DNA of 64,000 bases from JAKPBU01 sp964425695 (GCA_964425695.1 CAYRNF010000009.1:62001-126000), one strand, 5' to 3'; counted from the stretch's first letter, positions 42,392 to 51,799 are shown. Made by a program: numbers and translations. The notes: a model not told the origin generated them from the letters alone.

Positions 42392-43350
42392 GCGGCGACG
42401 CAGCCGCGCAGGGCCACGACAGCGGTATCGAGATCGGCATCGACATCTCGCTGGGCCGCATCGCGGCACTGCGCTGGGGCGTGCCGGGCGCGCCGCGCGT
42501 GCTGGCGCTGCACGGCTGGCTCGACAACGCAGCCAGCTTCGTGCCGCTGGCGGCGCACCTGCGCGGCATCGAACTGGTGGCGATCGACCTGCCGGGCCAC
42601 GGCCGCAGCGCGCACCTGCCGCCGGGCGCGGACTATTCGTTCGCGCTAGCGATGCACAACGTGCTGGACGTGGCCGACGCGCTGGGCTGGGATCGGTTCG
42701 CGCTGCTCGGCCATTCGATGGGCGCCGGCATCGCCAGCCTGCTCGCCGCGGCCTGTCCGCAGCGGATCGAACGGCTGGTGGCGATCGAGGCGCTGGGCGC
42801 GCTGCCCGAAGCGGTGGAGAACACGGTGGCGCGGATGCGCGATGCGGTCGCCGCCACCCGCGCGCTGCCGGGCAAGCGCCTGCGGACCTTCGCCGACCTG
42901 GCGCCGGCGATCCGCGCGCGGGTCAACGGCCAGGTCGTGCGGGTGGGCGAAGCCGCGGCGCGGCTGCTGGTGGAGCGCGGCGTGCGCGCGGTGCGGTCCG
43001 ACGATGGCGCCGATGGCTGGGAATGGAGCAGCGATCCACGCCTGACCCTGCCCACTATGGTGCGCATGACCGAGGAACAGGTGCGCGCGCTGATCGCCGG
43101 CATCGAGTGCCCCACGCGCGTGATCTACGCCGATCCGCCGCAGCCCTACCTGCCCGAACCGCGCCGCAGCCGGCACGCCGCGCTGCTGCCGCGCGGCGAG
43201 ATGCGGGTGCTGCCCGGCAGCCACCACCTGCACATGGAGCAGCCGGAGGCCGTCGCCGCGGCGATCGGCGACTTCCTCGCCAGCGCGGACACCGCGGCAA
43301 GCGCGCGGACGCGCACCGGGGACGCCACGCCCACCATCGCCGGGCCTTGA
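42388..43350 (+). CDS. Alpha/beta hydrolase coupled to hemH
   Basis: A 320-residue alpha/beta hydrolase: VLALHGWLDNAASFVPLA (oxyanion side), ELVAIDLPGHGRS, the nucleophile elbow LLGHSMGAGIAS, VIYADPPQPYL with the acid region, and GSHHLHMEQPEAVA with the catalytic His. It matches the serine hydrolase-like (SERHL/MEST) type more than an esterase of known substrate. The ATG overlaps the hemH stop by 4 bases. A disordered Ala/Thr-rich tail ends it. No substrate can be named. Confidence 0.88.
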   Translation: MSGDAAAQGHDSGIEIGIDISLGRIAALRWGVPGAPRVLALHGWLDNAASFVPLAAHLRGIELVAIDLPGHGRSAHLPPGADYSFALAMHNVLDVADALGWDRFALLGHSMGAGIASLLAAACPQRIERLVAIEALGALPEAVENTVARMRDAVAATRALPGKRLRTFADLAPAIRARVNGQVVRVGEAAARLLVERGVRAVRSDDGADGWEWSSDPRLTLPTMVRMTEEQVRALIAGIECPTRVIYADPPQPYLPEPRRSRHAALLPRGEMRVLPGSHHLHMEQPEAVAAAIGDFLASADTAASARTRTGDATPTIAGP

Positions 43351-43389
43351 ACGGCTGCCGGCGCCGTGCGGATGCGCCGGACGCCCTGA

Positions 43390-44178
43390 CTAACCCAGCA
43401 GCGCGCGCAGCGTCGCCTTCAGCCGGCGGCCTTCGGCGTGGAAGTAATCGCGCTCGTCCTTCCACCGCGGAAACCGCAGCTCGACCTCGCGCCAGAACGC
43501 GGGCGAGTGGTCGGCGCGCGCCAGGTGGCACAGCTCGTGCACCAGCACGTATTCGAACGCCGACGGCCGCGCCAGCACCAGCGACAGGTCCAGCGCCAGC
43601 GTGGCGTCCGGCGCCAGCGAGCCCCACTGCGACGACATGCGCTTGAGCACCACGCGCGAGGGCGGGCGCGGCAGCCCGCGCAGGTGCACGGGCATCCAGC
43701 GCGCCACGTCGCCGCGCGCCTGGGCCTCGTAGAAATCGCGCAGCGCGCGCGACATCGCGGCGGCGCTGGCGCGTGCCGGCGTTTCAAACCACAGGCCATC
43801 GTCTTCCAGGCCGAGGCGATGCAGCCGGCCCTCGACCCAGCGCAGCGGCACGTCCGCGCCGCGCAACGGCAGGGTGCTGCACGTGCCGTGCACCAGGCCC
43901 TGCGGACGCGCGTGCGCGAACGCGGCGAACTGCGCGCCCAGCCAGTCGCGGTGTTCGTACAGGAAGCGGTCGCCCGAGACCAGGCTGGCGCGCGCCGGCA
44001 CGGTCAGGCGCGCGCCGCGTTCGTCCACCGACAGGCGCAGGCGCTTGGCGCGCGGATCGCGCACGCGCAGCACGTCGATGCGGCGGCCGTCGGCCAGCAC
44101 GAAGGGGATGGTCTCGCGCACCACGCGCGGCGCATCGGCGGCCGGCTTGGGTGCAAACAGGCGAAGCAGTCGCGACAT
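43390..44178 (-). CDS. YgjP-like zinc metallopeptidase (DUF45)
   Basis: A 262-residue protein of the YgjP/DUF45 group, related to M48 and SprT peptidases. RDPRAKRLRLSVDERGARLTVPA is the N-terminal domain mark; RVVLKRMSSQWGSLAPDATLALDLSLVLA and the zinc motif VLVHELCHLARADHSPAFW (HELCH plus a later Glu) are the catalytic part. Physiological substrate unknown. A TAAACT box lies 6 bases before the ATG. It converges on the hydrolase at 42388. Confidence 0.9.
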   Translation of the reverse strand: MSRLLRLFAPKPAADAPRVVRETIPFVLADGRRIDVLRVRDPRAKRLRLSVDERGARLTVPARASLVSGDRFLYEHRDWLGAQFAAFAHARPQGLVHGTCSTLPLRGADVPLRWVEGRLHRLGLEDDGLWFETPARASAAAMSRALRDFYEAQARGDVARWMPVHLRGLPRPPSRVVLKRMSSQWGSLAPDATLALDLSLVLARPSAFEYVLVHELCHLARADHSPAFWREVELRFPRWKDERDYFHAEGRRLKATLRALLG

Positions 44179-44184
44179 GCGTGC

Positions 44185-44190
44185 AGTTTA
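44185..44190 (-). promoter_or_regulatory. -10 box (TAAACT), leaderless start at 44178
   Basis: TAAACT on the minus strand is 6 bases (gcacgc) before the ATG at 44178. Confidence 0.45.
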
Positions 44191-44228
44191 CGTGCTGCGA
44201 CAAAGCGGCAGCGGCGCGCAGGCCGCGG

Positions 44229-45152
44229 TCAGTCGGCCTTGCTGAGCTTCAGCGCCGGCTCCAGCACTTCGAACAGGCGCCGCAATTCCGCCGACATCAA
44301 CGCGAAGCGCGCGCCCAGCTCGGCACGGATGTCGTCGCCATCGCCGGATTCCAGCTGGTCCACCGCGCCGTCCAGGAACTTCAGCTTGCGCACCACCAGG
44401 TCTTCGCCGAGCACGAACGACACGTGGTCGTCCAGCACCAGCGCCAGGCGCGTCACCTGCTTGCCGGCTTCCAGGTGCTTGGCGATTTCCTCGCCCTGCA
44501 GTTCCTGGTGCTGGCACTTGACGATCGCGCCGCCGTCGGCGGCGTCCTTCAGTTCGCACTCGTCGCCCAGGCCCAGGCCCTCCGGCAGCGGATCGCCGGC
44601 GATCCAGCCGGTGAGCACCGCGCGCGGGGCGACCTCGGCATTCAGCGGCAGCGCCGGGAAACTGCTCAGAGCGCGCCGGATTTCGCTGGCCACGGCCTCG
44701 CCGGTCTTGCGCGACGACGTGTCCACGACGCACAGGCCATGGCGCAGATCCAGCATCACGTCGGTGCGCGAAGGCCGCACGAACGCGCGCGGCAGCAGTT
44801 CGGCGACCAGGTCCTCCTTGATCCGCTTGCGCGCACGGCCGCCGGGGATGCGGCCTTCGGTCTCTTCGATCTCCGCCAGCTTCTTCTGCAGCAGGTCGTT
44901 GACCACGGCCGAGGGCAGCAGCTTGTCCTCGCCGCCCACGGTCAGCCAGATCGCATCGCCGGCGCGGTGCGCCAGCACGTCGCTGCCGTCGGAATTGCGC
45001 TCGCGCGCGTTGCCGAACGGCGCGACGAAGCCGCGCGAGAACAGATCCATGCCGCCCACCGGCTTGAGCGCGCATTCGGCCAGGCGGGTTTCCAAGTCGG
45101 TGAGGTCGAGCGAGGTGGGAAAGCGAAACAGGGTGAGGTTGCGGAAGAACAT
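44229..45152 (-). CDS. rdgC: Recombination-associated protein RdgC
   Basis: A 307-residue DNA-binding protein (E. coli 303). The N-terminus MFFRNLTLFRFP and text such as FVAPFGNARERN, LLPRAFVRPSRTDVMLDLRHGLCVVDTSSRK, and LALVLDDHVSFVLGEDLVVRKLKFLD are RdgC signatures. RdgC forms a ring around DNA and limits RecA activity. Complete and ordinary here. It lies 50 bases upstream of the YgjP-like gene on the same strand. Confidence 0.95.
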   Translation of the reverse strand: MFFRNLTLFRFPTSLDLTDLETRLAECALKPVGGMDLFSRGFVAPFGNARERNSDGSDVLAHRAGDAIWLTVGGEDKLLPSAVVNDLLQKKLAEIEETEGRIPGGRARKRIKEDLVAELLPRAFVRPSRTDVMLDLRHGLCVVDTSSRKTGEAVASEIRRALSSFPALPLNAEVAPRAVLTGWIAGDPLPEGLGLGDECELKDAADGGAIVKCQHQELQGEEIAKHLEAGKQVTRLALVLDDHVSFVLGEDLVVRKLKFLDGAVDQLESGDGDDIRAELGARFALMSAELRRLFEVLEPALKLSKAD

Positions 45153-45269
45153 CGTGTATCCAGGGGAAGGAACCGTGTCCCGCGGTCGGCGACCGCGGAT
45201 CGGTTCATGCGGGGGGATGCCCGGGCGCAGGAGAGGCGGGCGCCTCGCCGCATGCCGGGCCGACAGCGG

Positions 45270-46202
45270 TTATGGCGCGGGCGGCGACTCGTCCGGCGCG
45301 GCGCCCGCGTCCGCATGCGGCGTCCCTGCCAGCCACGCATGCGCATCGGGCGGGGCGGCGTCGCCGCGCCTGCCCAGCGAGAGGAAGTCGAACAGCTTCG
45401 GATCGCTCAGCTGCGAAGGGCGGATGTCGCCGAGCGCGCGCGCCATGGTCTCCACGCGGCCGGGCGATTCGGCTTCCCACTGCCGCAGCACCTTCTTCAC
45501 CTGTGCGCGCTGCAGGTTCTCCTGCGAGCCGCACAGGTTGCAGGGAATGATCGGGAAGTCGCGGATCGCGGCATATTGCTCGATGTCGTCCTCGCGCACG
45601 TAGGCCAGCGGGCGGATCACCACGTGCTTGCCGTCGTCGCTGAGCAGCTTGGGCGGCATGCCGGACAGCTTGGCGTGGAAGAACAGGTTGAGGAAGAACG
45701 TGTTGACCAGGTCGTCGCGGTGGTGGCCCAGCGCGATCTTGGTGAAGCCATGCCGCTCCGCATACGTGTACAGCGCGCCGCGGCGCAGCCGCGAGCACAG
45801 GGAACACATCGTCTTGCCTTCCGGGATCACCCGGCTGACGACCGAGTACGTGTCCTGCTCGATGATGTGGAAGTCCACGCCGATCGACGCCAGGTATTGC
45901 GGCAGCACGTGTTCGGGGAAGCCGGGCTGTTTCTGGTCCAGGTTCACCGCGGTGATGGAAAACCGCACTGGCGCCTTCTTCTGCAGCTGCAGCAGCACGT
46001 CCAGCAGGGTGTAGCTGTCCTTGCCGCCGGACAGGCAGACCATGACCTTGTCGCCGTCCTCGATCATGCCGAAGTCGGCGATGGCCCGGCCCACCTGGTG
46101 GCGCAGGCGCTTGGCGAGCTTGTCGGCTTCGTGCTTGCCGCCTGGAACTGCGCGCGCGCGACTGGGGCGCTGGGGGTCGACGAGTGGCAGGGCTGCGGAC
46201 AT
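45270..46202 (-). CDS. ttcA: tRNA 2-thiocytidine(32) synthetase TtcA
   Basis: A 310-residue PP-loop ATPase that thiolates C32 of some tRNAs. Marks: PP-loop MVCLSGGKDSYTLLDVL, iron-sulfur Cys pairs CSLCSRLRRG and CNLCGSQ, and ALGHHRDDLVNTFFLN. I choose the ATG at 46202: a TAGAAT box ends 7 bases before it, while the upstream in-frame ATG (46211) overlaps the box. A 40-residue Pro/Ala/Asp-rich tail is extra to the family core. Confidence 0.95.
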   Translation of the reverse strand: MSAALPLVDPQRPSRARAVPGGKHEADKLAKRLRHQVGRAIADFGMIEDGDKVMVCLSGGKDSYTLLDVLLQLQKKAPVRFSITAVNLDQKQPGFPEHVLPQYLASIGVDFHIIEQDTYSVVSRVIPEGKTMCSLCSRLRRGALYTYAERHGFTKIALGHHRDDLVNTFFLNLFFHAKLSGMPPKLLSDDGKHVVIRPLAYVREDDIEQYAAIRDFPIIPCNLCGSQENLQRAQVKKVLRQWEAESPGRVETMARALGDIRPSQLSDPKLFDFLSLGRRGDAAPPDAHAWLAGTPHADAGAAPDESPPAP

Positions 46203-46209
46203 GGCGCTC

Positions 46210-46215
46210 ATTCTA
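46210..46215 (-). promoter_or_regulatory. -10 box (TAGAAT), near-leaderless start of ttcA
   Basis: TAGAAT on the minus strand, 7 bases before the ATG at 46202. Confidence 0.45.
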
Positions 46216-46494
46216 CCGGCGAGGGATCATGTGCAGTCCGCGCTCGATTCGGGCTGTGCATGACGGATGCCCGGATCGATGGCTGATCGGGGCCGGCCGG
46301 TGTTCGCGCAATCAACGGCGCTGGCGTGCGGGTCAATCACGGTTTGGCGCAGACCCAATCGGCTTTGCCGGTATTGCCCAGCCCACAACAGCGGCAGCGG
46401 CGAGGGATTCGCCTCTGCCGGTCCCCACGCGATGCATGGCATGCTCTCTGCTTGCAGCCGTAGGCCACAGCGGAAGCGGTTGCATCAACATGGG

Positions 46495-49400
46495 ATGGGG
46501 ATGAATACGTGGGTATCCGGATGCGGCGTGCGTGCCGCGTCGTCGATGGCATTGCTGTTGTACCTGGCGCTACTGCCGTTGTCGGGACTCGCCACGGCCG
46601 CCGGTGCGGGCAGGCAACCGGCACCCACTGCGCTGTCCGCAGGCATGGACAACAGCTGCGGTCTCCGCGGCGATGGCAGCGTGCTTTGCTGGGGCGACAA
46701 CGGCCTCGGCAAGAGCGCGCCTCCGGGTGGCAGCGGATTCGTGTCTGTCTCGGCCGGCAACCATAGCTGCGGTCTTCGCGCGGACGGCACCGTGCAGTGC
46801 TGGGGCAACAATCACGGCGGTCAGGCCGACGTGCCCGGCGGCGTGCGGTTCACTGGCGTCACGGTCGGGTTCGAGCACACCTGCGGCTTGCGCGCCGAAG
46901 GCATCGCGCAATGCTGGGGGCGCAACACCTACGGGCAACTGGGGGTCCCGGCAGGGGCGAGCTTCGTGTCGCTGGACGCAGGGTTCTTCCATACCTGCGG
47001 CGTACGTGCGGACGGCGCCGTGCAGTGTTGGGGAGACAATCGCAACGCGCAGTCCACGCCGCCGCCAGGCCAGACCGTGAAGGCGGTGACGTCCGGCAAT
47101 CTGCACAGCTGCGGCTTGCGCGGGGATGGGACTGCGGTGTGTTGGGGCGACAACCAGGAAGGGCAATCCGAAGCACCCGCCGGGGAACGGTTCGTGGCGC
47201 TCGCTGCGGGCGGTCGCCACAGCTGCGGCCTGCGTGCGGACGGAAGCGCCCTGTGCTGGGGATACGACGGCGGAGGGCAGGCTGATGCTCCCGCCGACGC
47301 GAAGCTGATCGCGATCGATGCGGGCAACTGGCACAGCTGCGGACTGCGCGCCGACGGAGCCGCGGTGTGCTGGGGTGGCGGAGACTTAGGTCAGACCGCG
47401 GTGCCTGCAGGAACCCCATTCGCCACGCTCGGCAGCGGCGGCGGAAACCACCAGTGCGCCCTGCGCGCGAACGGCAGCGTGGCGTGTTGGGGGCGCGACA
47501 GCGAAGGACAAACCGCAGCCCCGGCAGGCGAAGTGTTCCGCCAACTCGCGGCAGGCTTTTTCCACCAGTGCGGCCTGCGTTCGGATGGCACAGCGACGTG
47601 CTGGGGCAGCAACAGTTACGGGCAACGCACGGTACCGGTCAACCAGAGTTTCAGGGTGCTGGCGACCGGCTACGCACACACCTGTGGAATCCGTGCCGAT
47701 GACGGCGTCGTCTGCTGGGGCGACAATAGACAGGGGCAAAGTCTGGCGCCGCCAGGCGTCACGTTCACGGCGCTGGCAGCAGGTGAGTCCCACACATGCG
47801 GCGTGCGCAAGGACGGAGCGACGCAGTGCTGGGGGTCGAACAGCTTTGGCCAGAACACCAGTCCGGCCGGGGTGTCGTTCGTCGGGCTGACCGCGGGCGA
47901 CTACCACACCTGCGGCCTGCGATCGGACGGCCAGGCGCAGTGCTGGGGCAGGAACTGGGAGGGGCAAACCGCATCACCGCTAGGGCCGTTCGTTGCGCTG
48001 GCCGCCGGCAGATTTCACAGCTGTGGATTGCGCTCCACGGGTGTGGTGTCGTGCTGGGGCGACGACAGGAATGGCCAGCGTACGGTTCCTGCGGGCAGCG
48101 TTTTCAGCTCCCTCGCCGCGGGCGGGCGCCACAGCTGCGGCCTGCGTCCGGATGGGAGTGTGCTGTGTTGGGGCGGAATGGCTTATCAAAGCGTCGCGAA
48201 CGGCGAGCCGCGCTACGGGGCAGGCGCGATCGCCGCCGGCGCGTTGCATAGCTGTCAGCGGCGTAGCGATGGCGCACTGGCTTGCTGGGGAAACGACGGT
48301 TACCGCCAATCGTCCCCGCCGGCGGGTGCGTTCGCAGCGGTGGCGGCGGGCGGAACACACAGCGGTGCCCTTGGATCCAACGGCGAGGTCGGCATTTGGG
48401 GCAGTAACTTCGACGGCGAGGCCTTCCCGCCGCGCGATGAAGCCTTCGCGACGCTCGATCTGGGCGAGCGCAGCGGGTGTGCGTTGCGCGCGAGCGGTGA
48501 ACCGGTCTGCTGGGGTTGGGACAGCAATGGCCAGGGTCGCCCACCCTTGGCGCCGCCGGGCCGCAGCTATCGAGCCATCGAGATCGGCTTCGTGCACGGC
48601 TGCGGCGTACTCGACGATAACCGCGGCGTCTGCTGGGGCTACAACGATGACGGTCAGGCCATTGCGCCGGTCGGGACGTGGCTCTCGATCAGTGCGGGCG
48701 ACCGCCACAGTTGCGGATTGCGTACCGACGGCCAGCTGACTTGCTGGGGGCGCGATAGCGAAAGTCAGGTCAGCGCCGCACCCGACGGCGTCTTCAAGGC
48801 GGTGTCGGCGGGTGCCTATCACAGCTGCGCGATCCGGGATGACGGCCAGCTTGCCTGCTGGGGCGATGGCGCCGAAGGCCAGACGGCAGCGCCTGCCGGA
48901 ACGTACGTCGCCGTGTCCAGCGGCGGCATGCACAGCTGCGCGATCAGGGCAGACGGTGTGCGCGCGTGCTGGGGCGACCTGGGCGCGGGTGGTAACCCGG
49001 GACTGACGTTGCTCCCGGGCGGTCTGATGACGGCCCGGCCTGGCCAGCCGTACTCGGCGCAGTTCTCGCTACACGGGAGCGCGAATTACGTGGCGCCTTC
49101 GCCCGCCTTCGCTGTGATTGAAGGCGCTCTGCCGCCTGGCATGACGCTGAGCGATTCGGGCCTGCTGTCTGGTGAGCCGACGACCGAGGGCTCCTATCTT
49201 TTCCGGGTCGAGGGCGAAGACGGCAACGGGTTCGTCGCCAGCCGCATGCTCGGCTTGACGGTCAACGACGACTCGACGCCGCCGGTGATCACCCCCCTGG
49301 TGACAGGGCCGCGTGGCGACGACGGCTGGTACATCGGCGACGTCGAGGTCTCTTGGGCGATCCAGGAGCCCGATTCCGGGTACTCGGCGAATGGGTGCGG

Positions 49401-50148
49401 CACCTTCACATTGAACGCCGATACGGCCGGCGTCACGCGAACCTGCACGGTGACCAGCGTAGGCGGCACGTCTACCGCATCCGTGATCATCAAGCGGGAT
49501 ACCGTGGCGCCGGTCCTGGCCGCTGCGGTGCCGGGCACGCCGTTGCTGCTCAACGCGACGGCGCAGGCACGCGCGAACGCGACCGATGCTACTTCCGGAA
49601 TCGCTTCGCAATCGTGCGCCATGGTGGTCACAGGCGTCCCGGGCCGCCGGCGCACGACGTGTACCGCAACCGACGCAGCAGGCAACACCGCCACCGCCGA
49701 AGCCGCGTACCGCGTGAACTACGGCTTCTCCGGCTTCGAAGCGCCTGTGCTCAATCCGGCGGGGATCAACGCCGTCGCACACAAGCGTCCCATCGCGTTG
49801 ACCTGGCGCGTGTTCGACGCCAACGACCAGGGCGTGGACACGCTCGGCCGAGTGACGCTTGTCCCGCAAGCCATCCCATGTCCGGCGGGGGTCACCGCAA
49901 CGCCGCTGATGGCGCCGGGAGGCTTCAACACGGCGTTGCAGCCGTTGGGCGGGGGCCGCTACCGCCGCGACTGGTATCGCCTCGGCGTAAGCGGGGCCGG
50001 CTGCCTGCGGCTGGACGTGGATCTGGGCGACGGGGTCGCACGCAGCGTACTGCTGAAGTATCCGGATGCACCGCCGGCAGCACCGACGCCTTCGGTCAAA
50101 CAGGGCGCCGTGCGAACGGGATCGGCGCAGGCTGCTGGCGGGAAATAG
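46495..50148 (+). CDS. Large exported RCC1-like beta-propeller repeat protein
   Basis: A 1217-residue exported protein (start ATG 46495; ATG 46501 also possible). A signal peptide (MALLLYLALLPLSGLATAAG) is followed from about residue 45 to 850 by 21 RCC1/ATS1-like repeats of about 38 residues, pattern HSCGLRxDGxxxCWGxNxxGQxxxPxG. All but one repeat carry two Cys in CxxxxxxxxxxCWG; repeat 16 (HSGALGSNGEVGIWG) has lost both. A putative Ig-like domain (FSLHGS...LPPGMTLSDSGLLSGEP), a second Ig-like domain (DDSTPPVITP...), and an unrecognised C-terminal domain follow. Probably extracellular; about three seven-bladed propellers would result. Codon use is less GC-biased than neighbours. Confidence 0.85.
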   Translation: MGMNTWVSGCGVRAASSMALLLYLALLPLSGLATAAGAGRQPAPTALSAGMDNSCGLRGDGSVLCWGDNGLGKSAPPGGSGFVSVSAGNHSCGLRADGTVQCWGNNHGGQADVPGGVRFTGVTVGFEHTCGLRAEGIAQCWGRNTYGQLGVPAGASFVSLDAGFFHTCGVRADGAVQCWGDNRNAQSTPPPGQTVKAVTSGNLHSCGLRGDGTAVCWGDNQEGQSEAPAGERFVALAAGGRHSCGLRADGSALCWGYDGGGQADAPADAKLIAIDAGNWHSCGLRADGAAVCWGGGDLGQTAVPAGTPFATLGSGGGNHQCALRANGSVACWGRDSEGQTAAPAGEVFRQLAAGFFHQCGLRSDGTATCWGSNSYGQRTVPVNQSFRVLATGYAHTCGIRADDGVVCWGDNRQGQSLAPPGVTFTALAAGESHTCGVRKDGATQCWGSNSFGQNTSPAGVSFVGLTAGDYHTCGLRSDGQAQCWGRNWEGQTASPLGPFVALAAGRFHSCGLRSTGVVSCWGDDRNGQRTVPAGSVFSSLAAGGRHSCGLRPDGSVLCWGGMAYQSVANGEPRYGAGAIAAGALHSCQRRSDGALACWGNDGYRQSSPPAGAFAAVAAGGTHSGALGSNGEVGIWGSNFDGEAFPPRDEAFATLDLGERSGCALRASGEPVCWGWDSNGQGRPPLAPPGRSYRAIEIGFVHGCGVLDDNRGVCWGYNDDGQAIAPVGTWLSISAGDRHSCGLRTDGQLTCWGRDSESQVSAAPDGVFKAVSAGAYHSCAIRDDGQLACWGDGAEGQTAAPAGTYVAVSSGGMHSCAIRADGVRACWGDLGAGGNPGLTLLPGGLMTARPGQPYSAQFSLHGSANYVAPSPAFAVIEGALPPGMTLSDSGLLSGEPTTEGSYLFRVEGEDGNGFVASRMLGLTVNDDSTPPVITPLVTGPRGDDGWYIGDVEVSWAIQEPDSGYSANGCGTFTLNADTAGVTRTCTVTSVGGTSTASVIIKRDTVAPVLAAAVPGTPLLLNATAQARANATDATSGIASQSCAMVVTGVPGRRRTTCTATDAAGNTATAEAAYRVNYGFSGFEAPVLNPAGINAVAHKRPIALTWRVFDANDQGVDTLGRVTLVPQAIPCPAGVTATPLMAPGGFNTALQPLGGGRYRRDWYRLGVSGAGCLRLDVDLGDGVARSVLLKYPDAPPAAPTPSVKQGAVRTGSAQAAGGK

Positions 50149-50271
50149 GACATCGCCGATGTTGCTGGCGGCGCTGTGCGCGGCCGACATGCCGCGGGTG
50201 GTGCTCGCCGGCATGGTTGGCGCCGGGCAATCGGGCTGCACCCGCTGTACGGATCGGCGATGCACCCGCGC

Positions 50272-50277
50272 TAAGCT
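50272..50277 (+). promoter_or_regulatory. -10-like box (TAAGCT) of the 50287 gene
   Basis: TAAGCT lies 9 bases before the ATG at 50287, within the small palindrome gcgctaagctagcgc. Confidence 0.35.
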
Positions 50278-50286
50278 AGCGCCCGC

Positions 50287-50499
50287 ATGCACAGCGATCC
50301 GGCCGAGCAATCGCGCATCACCCGCCGCCTGGTGGAACTGCGGCTGGAGCACCGCGACCTGGATACGGCGATCGCGCGGCTGCAGGCGGACATCGAGGCG
50401 GACGAGCTGTCCGTGAAGCGCCTGAAGAAGCGCAAGCTGCAGCTCAAGGACGCCATCGCCAAGCTGGAGAGCGCGCTGATTCCGGACCTGGACGCGTGA
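50287..50499 (+). CDS. YdcH-like (DUF465) small coiled-coil protein
   Basis: A 70-residue highly charged protein forming one helical hairpin: ITRRLVELRLEHRDLDTAIARLQAD then LSVKRLKKRKLQLKDAIAKLESALIPD. The LKKRKLxLKDxI text is the DUF465/YdcH signature. Cytosolic, function unknown. Its promoter box (TAAGCT) and that of the next gene are the same hexamer. Confidence 0.85.
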   Translation: MHSDPAEQSRITRRLVELRLEHRDLDTAIARLQADIEADELSVKRLKKRKLQLKDAIAKLESALIPDLDA

Positions 50500-50546
50500 T
50501 GCGCTCGCCGCCGCCGGAAATGCGCGGTGGCATCCGCGCCTCGCGT

Positions 50547-50552
50547 TAAGCT
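50547..50552 (+). promoter_or_regulatory. -10 box (TAAGCT), leaderless start at 50559
   Basis: TAAGCT followed by 6 bases (gttcgc) and the ATG at 50559. Confidence 0.4.
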
Positions 50553-50558
50553 GTTCGC

Positions 50559-51167
50559 ATGCAAGGCATCGATAGGGACGTCGCCAACCTCCTCGGGCAT
50601 CCGCTCGCGCGCGCCGTCATCGCGCTGGGCGCCGTCGCGGCGCTGGTGGTCGCGGCGCTGGGCGGTTTCCGCGAAGCCGAAGCGCGCCGGCAGTCCTTGC
50701 CGCAAGTGGGCGCCGGGCAGGTGGCCACCAGCGATGCGTACCAGGTCGCGCCGCTGTGCGCCTTCACCAGCGACCGCGTGCCCGGGCGCCGCCACGCCGA
50801 CGCCGGCAGGCGCTACCTGGTGCTGCGCGCCCGGGTGGTGAACCGCATGGAGATGGATTGGAGCGGACACCTGCAGCAGGACGTGGTGTGGCCTGCCGAC
50901 GGCAGCGGCCGCGCCGCGCCGGCCGAATGGGTGATACGTGCCGATGACCACAGCCTTTCCCCGCAACTCCCCCCGCGGATCCCCGCGGTGGTGGAGTTCG
51001 TATGGCCGCTGGCCGCAGGGGCGCCGGCGACCGGCCGCTGGGGGCTGTACCAGCGCACGCGCATGCGGCGCACGCTGGATACCGGCGAGAACGCCTGGCT
51101 GCAGCAGGCGCCGGGCACGCTGCTGGTGCTGCCCGTGGGCGCTGCATGCGCGCCGGTGTCCGCTTGA
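50559..51167 (+). CDS. Single-TM protein of unknown function, first of three
   Basis: A 202-residue protein with one N-terminal membrane anchor (AVIALGAVAALVVAALGGF, residues about 19-38) and a beta-rich extracytoplasmic domain: YLVLRARVVNRMEMDW, EWVIRADDHSLSPQLPPRIPAVVEFVWPL. The layout recalls DUF4352-type domains, where an immunoglobulin-like fold carries a surface. Two Cys sit near the start and end of the domain. It begins a set of three genes with 4-base overlaps (50559, 51164, 51796). Not recognised; no function offered. Confidence 0.75.
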   Translation: MQGIDRDVANLLGHPLARAVIALGAVAALVVAALGGFREAEARRQSLPQVGAGQVATSDAYQVAPLCAFTSDRVPGRRHADAGRRYLVLRARVVNRMEMDWSGHLQQDVVWPADGSGRAAPAEWVIRADDHSLSPQLPPRIPAVVEFVWPLAAGAPATGRWGLYQRTRMRRTLDTGENAWLQQAPGTLLVLPVGAACAPVSA

Positions 51168-51799
51168 ACGCGCCCACCGCGGCAGGCCTGCGTCCGCGCG
51201 GCATGCGCGTGCGCTGGTCGCTGGTGTTCGCAGTGCCGCTGGTGCTGGCCGCCATCGTGTGGCTGCGCAAGGCCGAACCCGATTACGAGGCGCGCATCGC
51301 GCCGATCCCGGTGCACGGGCGCGTGGGCGAGCGGATCCAGGCGCGCAGCTTCAGCGTGCTGGTCAAGCGCGCCAAGCTGGCCGGCGCGTACCGCACCGCG
51401 CCGGGCGCCACGGACGATGCGCCGCCGGTGGTGCGGCCGCACGGCATCTGGATGTCGGCCCTGGTCGAAGTGGAAGGGCGTAGCGAGCCGGTCGCCATCA
51501 GCGCGCGCCTGCGCACCCGCGACGGCCTGCTCTACCTGGCCAGTAGCACGGAGCGTCCGGACATCGGCGGGATGGGGTTGCAGGCGCGGCGCATCGCACC
51601 GGGGCTGCGCGTCACCGGCGCCTACTTCTTCGACGTCCCGCGCGACCGGCTGGTGGGCGCACACCTGCAGTTCTACGCCCACGGCGTGGGCGGCATCCCG
51701 CCCGGGCTGGACCACATCGTGGACGTGGACCTGGGGCTGGACGCCGCTGCCGTGCGCACGCTACTGGCCGAAGCGCCGCCGGTCCTGGACCTGCAATGA
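51164..51799 (+). CDS. Single-TM protein of unknown function, second of three
   Basis: A 211-residue protein with one TM segment (WSLVFAVPLVLAAIVWL) near the N-terminus and an extracytoplasmic domain (GIWMSALVEVEGRSEPVAISARLRTRDGLLYLASSTERPD ... GAYFFDVPRDRLVGAHLQFY). The start is uncertain: I use the TTG at 51164, whose TTGA overlaps the previous stop by 4 bases and gives an N-terminus of the same length as its neighbour at 51796; ATG 51146 and ATG 51203 are alternatives. Last codons overlap the next gene (ATGA). No family recognised. Confidence 0.65.
   Translation: MNAPTAAGLRPRGMRVRWSLVFAVPLVLAAIVWLRKAEPDYEARIAPIPVHGRVGERIQARSFSVLVKRAKLAGAYRTAPGATDDAPPVVRPHGIWMSALVEVEGRSEPVAISARLRTRDGLLYLASSTERPDIGGMGLQARRIAPGLRVTGAYFFDVPRDRLVGAHLQFYAHGVGGIPPGLDHIVDVDLGLDAAAVRTLLAEAPPVLDLQ

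Noticed and set aside
46267..46494. Upstream start for the RCC1-like protein
   Set aside because: The frame is open to 46267, but the added text is not signal-like and the hydrophobic signal peptide lies just after ATG 46495/46501.
46600..48990. Periodic repeats that could suggest a CRISPR-like or satellite array
   Set aside because: The period is about 114 bases, in frame, with codon-level divergence; it encodes RCC1-like protein repeats.
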